In this document: in pieces, positions 10,051 through 20,555 of the stretch
Numbering within the stretch: position 1 is the first letter of the stretch
Layout of the letters: each line of letters opens with the position of its first letter
Origin: Suillus spraguei
Lineage: Eukaryota; Basidiomycota; Agaricomycetes; Boletales; Suillaceae
Reading direction: 5' to 3'
Length of the DNA: 64,000 nt
NCBI GenBank assembly: GCA_016800925.1
Contig: JABCPU010000051.1
Location: forward strand, 1 to 64,000
The notes under the pieces: model-generated
The model's input: the letters and a program-made list of their open reading frames with translations, nothing else
What the model was told of the DNA's origin: nothing
Databases searched by the model: none
Program-made: the position numbers and the translations under genes

Positions 10051-11280
10051 AATTCTTAAGAGATAGTGACTTCGGCGAAAGACTTTATTCCTTAGAGACA
10101 GTAGTGGTGACAATTCCTAAGTACCATGTGTACCATAGAGGGAAAAGTAAAAGTACCGGAATGTGCGAAGAGTCCTTTTTAACATGTACCATGAACGGCC
10201 AGAATACATAGTGAGAATGGTAGCAAGATAGAGATATTTAGCTAAGAGGCATGCAGCGAGCAAGCGGTGTCACAGAAGGTAAGGTAAGTCTTGCGGTAGC
10301 TTTAGTAACGGTGGAAACAAATATGCTATGCACCAATGGATCTCAGATGGAAATGGAATGGACAGGAGGACATCGGTAGCGAGATTCGGTAAGGGGCAAG
10401 GATCCACGGAGCAAAAACAGTACCGGCGAAGCAAAAAGGGGTAATGCTTGCTATAGGGGTTTTCTTGGTAGCTGCTGTAGGCAGTAATGAGAAACTTGTG
10501 TAAAACAGCACTTTCATGGACAGTGTGACTTTGTTCGCTACATCGGCAAATTTACCTAACCGGTACATGTTACGTGTGACACCCTCATTTGGGCTCCTGT
10601 ACTTGCCTCATCCATGTTCATTTGTGCTTGTTCATCCATGCTTGTCCATCCATGGACTCATCTGTACTCACTTGCACTTGTTTGGACTTGTCGCATCATA
10701 TATCTGCAGCATGAATCTTGATGATATTATTGGGATAAAAACTACAATAGTATGTCGCTATCCCTACTCACAAATCCTCAATTCTAATGGCTGAAATAGT
10801 CCTTTCAGATAGTGACGAGCCTCAACTGTGTTACGACCATGCAAAACCAGAGATTAGTAAGAAGTCCTGGTCTTACATGGGGTTGTACCGGAGGGTTGTA
10901 AGTCAAAGGGGCTTGGCCTCAGCTCGTACGCTGTGCCCCTTACCCAAGTATGTGCCCTTAATTTCGGATGAAGTCCAAGGGAGAGTTCTGGTGGAGTCCA
11001 GATGGAGGGTCTGGACAAACTCTAAGGCAGGATAGCTCGACAGAGCTCCGATGGACTTCCGGATGAGTGCGGGAATGCGCCGGAACTATTTCTGGAAGGT
11101 AGGGAGTAATGGTAACACTACTGGAACAAGTTCCAAGTCGAACAGATGAAGGATGGTCCGCTGGACAAAGTCCAGGGCAGGATAGGAGCAGAGCTCCGGA
11201 GGGAAAGATGATTCATAGATGTCAGAGGATAGGATAGGATTGATCTGGAGGACTAGGGGTCCGAAGGTCCGGAGCTCGGA

Positions 11281-11370
11281 GGAGCGGAGGAGGGGGGCGG
11301 GGGAGGGGGGGGGGGGGGGGGGGGGAGCGGGGGAGCGGAGGAGCGGAGGAGCGGAGGATCAGATGATCAG
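11281..11370 (+). repeat. G-rich tract with a 21-G run
   Basis: GGAGCGGAGGAGG units lead into an uninterrupted run of 21 G (about 11305-11325) and then GAGCGG(A/G)G units. It occupies the same place in LTR-B as the ACGAGCGG array of the other copy. G-quadruplex formation is a prediction from composition. Confidence 0.9.
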
Positions 11371-12009
11371 ATGAGCATAGCTCTGTGGATCTTAGAGGAA
11401 GTGTTGGCTACTAGAGAGGAGTAGGTCCGGATATGGTGTAGAGATAGTATAGACTACTCCGGACAAGGTCCGGAATAGAAACAGACAGTATAAGACTACC
11501 AACGGTAGAGTCGGAGGTGAAACAGATGATAGACGGAGATGGACGAAGTCCGAAAAGATTATATGACATAGGATCAAAGCTCCGGCCTATGGAGTGATCC
11601 CATAGGCCTGAGTCAGAAGCTTACAAGGGCCGGAGCCCAAGTGCAAGAACGGAGATGGAGTTATATAGACATGATAACAGGATACAGAGTAATCAAAGGA
11701 ATATACAGAAGTAGGAACAATGAATCAGACTAAGGTCTGCAGGAGTTGTACTACAAGTTTATATACTGTAGGAGCATGCCGGAGGGTAAGTACGGATAGT
11801 CCGAGGCTATGTCTGAAGCATACGGAAACACATTAGTAAGTACAGCAGGACATAAGGCTATGAACTCGGAGATGAAGCTCGTACGAAATACTTATCAAGA
11901 CGGAGGCAGAGATCACCGAGAACTGGAAGCACAGAGATACCCAGAAGCTGGAGACACAGGTATATTCTAAAAGGGGTAATGCGCAGGTGCGCGGGAATAG
12001 TTCGGATAT

Positions 12010-12125
12010 GAACTCGGATCGGATATGGACACGGATCGGATATGGACACGGATCGGATATGGACACGGATCGGATATGGACATGGATCGGATATGGACAC
12101 GGATGGATATGGATTGGAGTGGATG
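12010..12125 (+). repeat. 17-bp minisatellite GGATCGGATATGGACAC
   Basis: About six tandem copies of a 17-bp unit, GGATCGGATATGGACAC with minor changes, near the 3' end of LTR-B. The copy at 17750-17815 has fewer units, so the repeat number has changed since the copies diverged. Confidence 0.85.
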
Positions 12126-12243
12126 GGTGGACCGGATATGTGAACTGGATTGGATGGGTGGATCAGATATGTGTAGGTTGGGTGTCTGGATGTCCATGGA
12201 TTGGATTTGATCTAGACCTGAATGTACGGTATATGACAGACTG

Positions 12244-13785
12244 GCTGATATGCGCACAAAATCAAGCCCTCTGCTGCGCTTCTCGAACACTCCAAGGAGT
12301 CTGATATTGATTTGGGTCAGGCCCACACATCACTAAATTAAGTTATATGTAGAACTCCATCACCCGCCACTACAAGTCTAGATAGAACACTAATTCCTCC
12401 TTCCAGCTGTGACTCAGGATACGTAATGGATCTTCAACTTCCAGTCATGTGGATCTTCCTAGGTAATCTCAACAGAACTTCCACCATGTGGATCTTACAA
12501 TGGATACTGAGAGACTTGACTGTACCTTCATGCAGGTGCTCATATCTCTCCATTGCTTCACAAACTCTCACACTGTTAGTTACATTATGTCCTGGTACTA
12601 TGCCAGGTATGTAACATTTTTTTCAGTTAGCCCCGATACCCCCAATTCTGAACAAAGATACAGGTGCTGTGATGTGATTCTTGCAAAAAGGAGGGAGAGA
12701 TACCACACCAACAAAAACTGTCAAGGGGACGATGATGACAGCAATAACAAGCTCACAAATGGTGATTCAGATGATTACCAAGAATTGTTGCAAGTGCTAA
12801 ATCAAATCTTATTGTCTTGAACGCGTTTATAATATTGTTATTAGAGAGACATTGGCTGATTGCATTGCTGTGGTCAAATATGCCAAGGACGACTTCATAC
12901 TACATGTTCGATCGCCACAAACATTCACCTTGGGCGTCTCCCTTGAATACACAAAATCTATCCCAGACACTCCTGGAGGTCACAGGGATAGAGAAAATTT
13001 TAAACATGCCATGTCAAGTATCGAGGACTTCCTTGAGAGGGCTACTCGAGGGCAAGATGGCATTCTTCAACTGTGCGGGGTTTGCGATGAGTGGCGCACT
13101 GCAGACCAAGTTTGCTGGGGGGAATGAGCGACACAATTGCCATGGTGGAAGACATCTACTATCACGCACTCAGTGATGGAGATGCCAAGTTAGCAGTAGT
13201 TCATTTTCTCAAGGGATTCTTGTACCAGAACTACAAAGAGTGTTGAACAGGCTCATATTTTGCATTAGCGTATATGTATAACTTGTATGTATATAACTTG
13301 ATCTTGACTCCATGACATTCATGAACATCTGGAGAGGCTCTGACGATGTTCCTGCCTGCCTCTGGACTACAATGTGTGAGTTAAACAAATCTGTTCTCGC
13401 AGATCACAAAGTTCCTGACTTCTGTCTTCAAACAGCAAATCTCTTCATCACACCTTTTCAGCTCCTGGGAACATGTACATCTGGAGAGGCTCTAATGATG
13501 TTCATGCTTGCCTCTGGACTACAATGTGTGAGTTAAACAAATCTGTTCTCACAGATCATGGAGCTCCTGACTTCTGTCTTCAAACAGTGAATCTCTTCAT
13601 CACACCTTTTCAGCTCCTAGGCATTTTTTACATGGAGATGGAGTGTCTCACCCTTCGCCTGATCTCCTCAGTTCAAACATACTTTCCCACTTTCCCAACC
13701 TCGTTAAACAGTGTGACCATCTATTTGCACAAGTGAGATAATGCAGTAAATGTATTCATCAGAACACTAATTCTTCCTTCTAGCT
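12244..13785 (+). other. gene-poor interval with possible exons
   Basis: A frame at 12852-13127 reads ADCIAVVKYAKDDFILHVRS and ends with a Cys-containing QLCGVCDEWRTADQVCW segment; a second at 12650-12820 is Asp/Asn-rich. Neither is recognised. Sequence around 12384-12420 (CAGAACACTAATTCCTCCTT then CCAGCTGTGAC) is a diverged copy of the sequence just before the ATG at 13786, so the 5' end of the large gene has been partly duplicated. Confidence 0.4.
13325..13622 (+). repeat. 152-bp tandem duplication
   Basis: ACATCTGGAGAGGCTCTGAC at 13325 recurs as ACATCTGGAGAGGCTCTAAT at 13477, and similarity runs through ..CACACCTTTTCAGCTCCT in both. There are two units, about 93-95% alike by eye. Confidence 0.9.
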
Positions 13786-16366
13786 ATGACCCAAAAGTCG
13801 GCCACTAAAATACAGGAGTCTCCGCCTCCTGACTATTCAACCTCCTCACCATTCCCAGAGCCCGCTGATAGCGAAGGAGAAATTCTTCATGAGCAAATTG
13901 GTGGAGGCAGGCGCCAACAGACTCCGCCAATGGTGCCCACCCCAACTAGACTCTGTGGTACCCTTAAGGCTACCGACCGTGATGTAGGTCTAGTTAAGGA
14001 GGCATCTGTACATCGGGCAAGACTGATTAATAGTGAACCATCACCTGATGATGACGCGGGACCTGGCCTTTTGCCCACTGAGGCTCACAACCAGTCAGGC
14101 GTGCAGCCTCGCCAGCAATCAATCACTCCCCCTCCTTTTTCCCTGTGATCGCCCCTGTAATCCCCCATGCACACAGCCTGGGTGTTAGCCGCAGCACACA
14201 GCTTCAGACAACATCGGCCGATGTTTTTTATGAGCCTCTTGCCTCCATGGCTGACCAACAACCTCGTCGGGAACTCCCTGAGCCTCCACAGGCCAATATA
14301 TTGGCAAAACCTTCAGCAGCATTCAAGCCAAAATCATACAACTTCATGGGCATGGTCAATGGCAGGTTTGATAACCTTGGCAATACCATCTCTGAATGTA
14401 ATGACACTATCCCCGGATCATCTGCAATGAAACTCACTATCCCTATGACGCACATCATCCCTCCAACACCCACAGGCCTCGGGGACTGGTACATGCCTGC
14501 AGGCCCTGGGGACTGGGATATGTTTGTTTTGGCTCCTTTTGCCCCTTTTGCTGAGGATGCTGTCATGGACGCTGCCATGGATGAGGGTGATGTTGGCCCT
14601 TCCTTTGTGAGAGGCCAAAGGAATGATGAGACAAATGCTGCCCTCCAGGAGGGCTTTGTAAGGCTGGAATCCATCATCAATGAACTCAGCCACCAGACGT
14701 CAATCCCCTCCTCCCAAATTATTTCATTGTGGAATAAGAGTCATGCACGCACCGTCAATAATATGAACCACTGGAATGCATATGCTCACTATTTCAAGAA
14801 TAACATCAAGCAAGAACTTAGCAGGCTTGGGGAGGAGACTCCAGAGGCTCCTGGGATGCCAAGTGAGGATTTCTGTCTTCCACCGATGTCACTATTCTGA
14901 TATTGTCATGTGAAGGCACCAATGTGCACTCCAAGTGCTATGATGCATTCAAAAAATCATTCCCAAACGACTGGCAGGATATCCTTGAGATTTATGGAGA
15001 GAGTTCATTGTTCCTTGGTGGACCTCAGACGGTTTCTGCACAGGGACAGGAGTTCCAAAAATTCACCAAGAAACTCTCTGGTTTAGTAAGTCAGATTTCG
15101 TTATCTGACTGCTATGTTTCTGAAGGCATACAGATGGATATTGGATCAGCTCATTTTGGCTTCGAGGCGGCACTTGTAGCCTGCGGTAAAGTAGTCAATC
15201 AGGACAGGTCTTTGGGTATGGCTCATACAACATCTGGAGCTAATGGTGTATGTACATTTTAAGGCGACTTATCCATTATCTCATATGTTTTGTAGTTTTG
15301 GTTGTCATGCTGCAAGGCAGACAAAGATACTATCATCAGTCATTTGAAAGCACAAGTATAGTAAGTGCTCTTGCAATTTTTGTGGATCATCCTCTGAGTT
15401 CTTGTGTGAACATTAGTAACATTGCATCTCTGACTGTGTTTGATGAAGCCTTCCAGGATGAAGTAATGATTGTGCAGGGTAATACCCATGTAGACCCCCC
15501 CGCAGAGCTCGTCGACATTCCCAAGAATGGATCAAAGTGGATCAAGGACGAGATATGTCATCAAATCAGTATGTTTGGCATGTTGTGTTTTATCGACTGT
15601 ATGTTAACAGGGAGGAACAGAGCAACACAACTGCAAACTATCGTCCCTCAAGATTTTTCCATGGAAAACACTACCATCAGCGCTCACGCATATGTCATTG
15701 GTCATTAAGGGATATCCAGAAGATGTTCTCCTCCCCAGCGAGATTCATTCCAATGCCAATAAAGGAATCGCAAACTTGACTCTCAAGGAGATTAGCATTA
15801 TCGTTGCGGCATTGCAGGCAGGGAGTATGAGCATCAAAAAGGTTTCTGAGGCTAATAAATGTATGTTTGTTGTGATTGTCTTTGATCTTAATACTGATCA
15901 TTTTGTGCAGCTAAATTGGTGACATCTGAAGTTCCAATACTGGTGGGTGCACCTCCTGCAGTGGACTCCATGCATCTGGCAGGATGTTGCCTTTTCACAA
16001 ATGGCCAATCAGATTGCAAGGGTCCTTCTCGCCTGAAGCAAAGTTTGGCTACTTCTAAGAGCTACAAAGGTAAATCCTCACAGAAAGCACCAACGCTGCC
16101 TCCTTCCATGTTATCACTTTCTGAGGATGAGGCTGCCAATGTTACAATTGTACGTGCCCCTATTCATTTTCTCTCTGTTTCCTTACTTGTATATCATGTC
16201 ACATGACTCTGACTCATATGCTCAACGCATCTGTACTATAGTTGCCTTCCTTATTAGGATACGCACTTACATTCTCATGTCTCTCTTGGTCCATGCGCAC
16301 ATATTGGTCTATTTAAGCATGTTGTACTTGTAGTAGATTCTTTACTTTAATCTTACTGGGTTTTAC

Positions 16367-17907
16367 TGTTACGACCATGCAAAACCGGAGATTAGCAAGA
16401 AGTCCTGGTCTTACATGGGGTTGTACCGGAGGGTTGTAAGTCAAAGGGGCTTGGCCTCAGCTCGTACGCTGTGCCCCTTACCCGAGTATGTGCCCTTAAT
16501 TTCGGATGAAGTCCAAGGGAGAGTTCTGGTGGAGTCCGGATGGAGGGTCCGGATGAACTCTAAGGCAGGATAGCTCGACAGAGCTCCGATGGACTTCCGG
16601 ATGAGCGCGGGAATGCGCCGGAACTATTTCCGGAAGGTAGGGAGTAATGGTAACACTACTGGAACAAGTTCCAAGTAGAGCAGATGAAGGATGGACCGCT
16701 GGACAAAGTCCAGGGCAGGATAGGAGCAGAGCTCCGGAGGGAAAGATGATCCATAGATGTCAGAGGATAGGATAGGATGGATCCGAAGGACTAGGGGTCC
16801 GAAGGTCCGGAGCTCGGAGGAGCGGAGGAGCGGATGATCGGAGGAGCGGAGGAGGGACGAGCGGACGAGCGGACGAGCGGACGAGCGGAGGGAGCGGACG
16901 AGCGGACGAGCGGAGGAGCGGACGAGCGGACGAGCGGGACGAGCGGACGAGCGGACGAGCGGACGAGCGGACGAGCGGACGAGCGGGACGAGCGGACGAG
17001 CGGACGAGCGGACGAGCGGACGAGCGGACGAGCGGACGAGCGGACGAGCGGACGAGCGGACGAGTGGACGAGCGGACGAGCGGAGAGCGGATGATCGGAC
17101 GATCGGATGAGCGTAGCTCTGTGGATCTTAGAGGAAGTGTTGGCTACTAGAGAGGAGTAGGTCCGGATATGGTGTAGAGATAGTATAGACTACTCCGGAC
17201 AAGGTCCGGAATAGAAACAGACAGTATAAGACTACCAAAGGTAGAGTCGGAGGTGAAACAGATGATAGACAGAGATGGACGAAGTCTGAACAGATTATAG
17301 AACATAGGATCAAAGCTCCGGCCTAGGGAGTAATCCCATAGGCCTGAGTTGGAAGCTTACAAGGGCCGGAGCCCAAGTGCCAGAATGGAGACGGAGTTAT
17401 ATAGACATGATAACAGGATACAGAGTAATCAAAGGAATATACAGAAGTAGGAACAATGAATCAGACTAAGGTCTGCAGGAGTTGTACTACAAGTTTATAT
17501 ACTGTAGGAGCATGCCGGAGGGTAAGTACGGATAGTCCGAGGCTATGTCTGAAGCATACGGAAACACATTAGTAAGTACAGCGGACATAAGGCTATGAAC
17601 TCGGAGATGAAGCTGTACGAAATACTTTATCAAGACGGAGGCAGAGATCACCGAGAACCAGAAGCACAGAGATACCCAGAAGCCGGAGACACAGGTATAT
17701 TCTAAAAGGGGTAATGCGCAGGTGCGCGGGAATAGTTCGGATATGAACTCGGATCGGATAAGGACACGGATTGGATATGGACACGGATCGGATATGGACA
17801 CGGATGGATATGGATTGGAGTGGATGGGTGGATCGATATGTGAAGGTTGGGTGTCTGGATGTCCATGGATTGGATTTGATCTAGACCTGAATGTACGGTA
17901 TATGACA
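16367..17907 (+). mobile_element. solo LTR-B nested in LTR-A, TSD TTTAC
   Basis: It starts TGTTACGACC and ends TATATGACA. TTTAC flanks both sides (16362-16366 and 17908-17912), and the host sequence read across the site matches the uninterrupted LTR-A at 62450-62475. Length is 1541 bp; the difference from the 1410-bp copy at 10829 comes mainly from the octamer array. Confidence 0.95.
16855..17090 (+). repeat. octamer array ACGAGCGG
   Basis: More than twenty tandem copies of ACGAGCGG with occasional one-base insertions or substitutions inside LTR-B. Open frames across it (repeating Arg-Ala-Asp-Glu-Arg) are artefacts of the repeat. Confidence 0.95.
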
Positions 17908-19678
17908 TTTACCTGGAATCTCCTTCGCTTAGGTCTCCAACCTAAGTCATCTTGAATTGTCTCTAAGTCTAAGCACTCCTTAGCCTTAGTCTCTATTCTC
18001 GTAGAACCTCTTAGACTTGTCTTTGAGGCCAAACCCTTGATCGTACTTGGAACGCATTCCTTGTACTTTCACCTTGTCCTTCTTTGGACATTGTAGAACT
18101 TCCCAGCAGACCGTCTGTGTCTTTTCACTGTCGCTGGTGACGCCACCTCAGTTCGTAACAGCCAACAATTCGGACCTGAATGTCTCTCCTGTCCAGCCTC
18201 CTGTTAAACCTCCCCCCTCCTGTGAGTTCAAAGTCATCCAGCTTCCTGTTAAACCTCCCCCCTCCCACAAGTTCAAAGTTGTCTAGCCTCCCCCCTCCCG
18301 TGAATTCAAAGTCATCCAGCACCCAGCAGGCCAGAAGAAGGTTGAAAAGAAGGTTGAAAAGAAGGCCAGTTCCCTTACTGTCCAGTGATGCTTGATTGGG
18401 TTCAGAGGACCTGGATGTCGATGCAAACCATGACTTCAATTACGAAGATGATGAATCCTCCAAGAAACGGAAGGCAAACTCAGAAGGCACCTTGCGAGCA
18501 CCCAAGAAGAAGGTCTCACCCTCTGTCATGCCTGTGGAGAAGACAATCCCAGCGAAGAAGATGAAGAGCAAGGCACCTGCAAGGCCTAAGGGCAAGGGGC
18601 CAGCTGAAAAGAGAGTCTTGCGGGAGACTGCTGAGTCCTCCGGTGATGAACAGGTTCCAGACATGGCCGTGCAATGTATTTTTCTCCTTTTCTTTTCTCT
18701 GACTGTTACTGACATACTCTACAGTCCAACCTGAAAGACACTTGCATGATGGTCCAGCAGGCCAAGGTATCGTGTGTTGGGTTGCATCATTGTGATTCTA
18801 ACTAAATGCAATTCTTAGAGTGTCCTGCGACTGCAGTCAATCTCCTCGTGGATTACAGTGATACCAACTCTCCCAATGATGCAGATCTCAACAAAGTGAC
18901 AGAATATATTCACTTCAATGCTGATGCCATTAACAGGCTTGCTACGCGCCCTTTGTCACCATCCTCACTCTCGCCCACTCGTTGTGGTTCGGCAGACTTG
19001 ATTCCCAGTAACTTCATGCATGCAGAATCTCTAGTGCCTGCACCCAAGTCATCCGTTGTAGAACCTTCATCCTTGCAGCTTGCGGGATCTACACAACCTC
19101 CATCCCAGCAGCATGCAGATTCTGCACAACCTCCATCCCAGCAGTGTGCAGATTCTGCACAACCTCCATCCTTGCAGCGTGTGCAATCTCTTGCACCTGC
19201 AGCTGAGTCACCTATTGTGCGTCCTTCAGCCCTGCAGCCTGTGGCAATGCAAGGCCTGCCTGCTCTGTCGGGGGTTCAAGAACACCGGAGACTTGACACA
19301 GAACTTCCACCAGCTTTAGCGGCTCACCATGGGCGCAGTGAACCTGTCATGGAGATACCACGATCACACTATGATCGGCGTGTCGAGTCTGAGATGCCAA
19401 CTGCACCTCGGTACCTGCCATCTGAATATTACCACGATCCTTGCATTCCTTACCCCCCTCAGCCCTCACATGGTCCTCAGCCTCTGTACCACAACAGCAG
19501 ATATCATGATGCTCCATACTGTGACTCTCAGGATGGCTACGATGGATATGTCAAGACCTATTGGCACCCTCCAAGCAGTCTATATTTCGGCTCAGGAGGG
19601 AGATATCAGCATTGGTACGGACGCGAGTACCCCAATGAGTATCCTAAGAACCCGGAGGAAGGAGGACGAGCCCCTTAG

Positions 19679-20555
19679 ACTGGCATGACTTGTTGGCCAA
19701 GATCAACTCGCTCTACCATGCATATATTGAGTCCTATATTGTCATGTAACTACATAACGAGCCTGCGTACCTGACTGTTGTTGCTGCTTTCCTCACCACA
19801 TTGACATATTTATTGTGTTTTTGTGTCTACTGTCGTATTAGTCAATGCATCTTGTTATATCTGAATCATGCCTGGTTCGCATCAGTGGGAAAGAGCGAAG
19901 AAAAACCTTTAAACTGTGCTAAGAAAATATCGAGAGTAAAACATATAAACCAGGGTTATAAGGACATCTGTCATAGTACTCCTCAACATCACAGGAAACA
20001 TACGGAGATGGTATCATGGTGGAGCTCATTGCACGGTGACACCATCTGGAGAGGTCATCTGGAGAGGTTGCTGTGAGGTTGCTGTATGGAGGGTCAAGAG
20101 GAACATCCCACCATCCGCGAGACGTTACCTCCGCTACGAGGGTCTGCTAGAATTGACCAGGCCTTTGGTAGTGTAGGTTTTCCTGATGTCATGATCAACG
20201 CCGCGTCATTAATGCGACGTAACGGGCGAAGATTTTACGTGTCATTGTCATTTGCGTCTGACAAAGCAATATGGACATTGCAACCGCTCTCCTCAGCGCT
20301 CATCAACGCTTGCTACACTAACATGGGGAGTGTATTCATGATAGGTGGCATCTCTATTGAAATGAGCGTGAGGTGTCTCTTACCACATTTTATCGAGAGG
20401 TCGAATTCTTGCACGAGTCATGATCTGACTCGGATGTGAACTACCTCATTATTGCTTTTTCGAGGGAGTACGTGTCACATTCATTGCGTTCGCTGGCACA
20501 TAACTTGAAGGATATTATAATGGACTACTGAGTATGATATTACTTCCAATGAGCC
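19679..20555 (+). other. intergenic, one unsupported frame
   Basis: An ATG frame at 20086-20439 (117 residues) has no recognised domain and no visible intron structure; it may be chance. Small direct repeats (CTGGAGAGGT) lie near 20045-20070. Nothing else is seen. Confidence 0.3.

Larger units (their letters stand above)
9510..10590. mobile_element. 1.08-kb segment bounded by a 45-bp inverted repeat
   Basis: GAGGGTGTCACACGTAACAT and the following CAGTTAGGTAAATTTGCCGA-type sequence at 9510-9555 recur inverted at 10543-10590 with one or two mismatches. These could be terminal inverted repeats of a DNA transposon, or two convergent LTR ends (both begin TGTCACACG). No clear target-site duplication was found. 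The interior holds the 96-bp palindrome, an LTR-C copy and unassigned sequence, and no transposase. Confidence 0.5.
10829..12238 (+). mobile_element. solo LTR-B (1.41 kb)
   Basis: It starts TGTTACGACCATGC and ends GTACGGTATATGACA, matching the copy at 16367-17907 end to end apart from length changes in the internal G-rich repeats. Flanks are AACTG (10824-10828) and GACTG (12239-12243), a target-site duplication with one change. It has no internal coding region: the minus frames across 11830-12330 are just translated minisatellite. Confidence 0.85.
10787..12306 (+). pseudogene. short N-terminal frame split by solo LTR-B
   Basis: The ATG at 10787 opens MAEIVLSDSDEPQL, an acidic N-terminus, which is cut at 10828 by the LTR-B insertion. 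If the LTR and one copy of the 5-bp flank are skipped, the frame goes on at 12244 as ADMRTKSSPLLRFSNTP and stops at 12306. It may be a first exon of the large gene beginning at 13786, since both lie on the plus strand and both are hit by the same LTR families, but the link is not proven. Confidence 0.4.
16140..18160 (-). mobile_element. solo LTR-A (minus), split by LTR-B, TSD GCCAA
   Basis: TGTTACAATTGTACGTGCCC at 16140 and CCTCAGTTCGTAACA at 18160 are the two ends of LTR-A in reverse. The two pieces (16140-16366 and 17913-18160) add up to 475 bp, the same as the intact copies. Flanks are GCCAA at 16135-16139 and 18161-18165, a perfect target-site duplication. It lies inside an exon of the gene at 13786-19678. 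Confidence 0.95.
13786..19678 (+). pseudogene. repeat-associated protein of unknown function, copy 2, broken by nested LTRs
   Basis: The ATG at 13786 opens a Pro/Ser-rich N-terminus. After a one-base frame change near 14140 (T5/C-rich run) the frame goes on with LQEGFVRLESIINELSHQTS, SLWNKSHARTVNNMNHWNAY, CYDAFKKSFPNDWQDILE, GFEAALVACGKVVNQDRSLG, CKADKDTIISHLKAQVY, FPWKTLPSAL, YPEDVLLPSE and KGIANLTLKE. GT..AG introns join these (about 14866-14915, 15247-15294, 15360-15411, 15571-15611 and 15860-15911). The exon ending SEDEAAN is cut by solo LTR-A at 16140-18160; skipping it and one TSD copy restores the frame as AANNSDLNVSPVQPP. One in-frame TAG follows (18286), then Lys-rich NLS-like and Pro/Gln-rich regions with PPSQQHADSAQ repeats, ending GGRAP at 19678. 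It belongs to a family common in Agaricomycete repeat-rich DNA; the function is unknown and nuclear location is an inference. Confidence 0.7.

Noticed and set aside
9645..10070. TTCGG target-site duplication around the LTR-C copy
   Set aside because: TTCGG occurs before 9645 and again at 10071, but the sequence before 10071 ends GTGAC, not the CA or TG form expected, so the match may be chance.
11833..12326. Ser-Ile-Ser-Asp-Pro-Cys repeat protein on the minus strand
   Set aside because: Translation of the 17-bp minisatellite of LTR-B; similar frames appear in the other LTR-B copy.
15690..15720. Frameshift in copy 2 before YPEDVLLPSE
   Set aside because: A GT..AG intron at about 15571-15611 brings in the frame reading FPWKTLPSAL directly, so no mutation is needed.
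16834..17094. Arg/Ala/Asp/Glu-repeat protein
   Set aside because: The frame is just the ACGAGCGG octamer array read in one phase inside a solo LTR.
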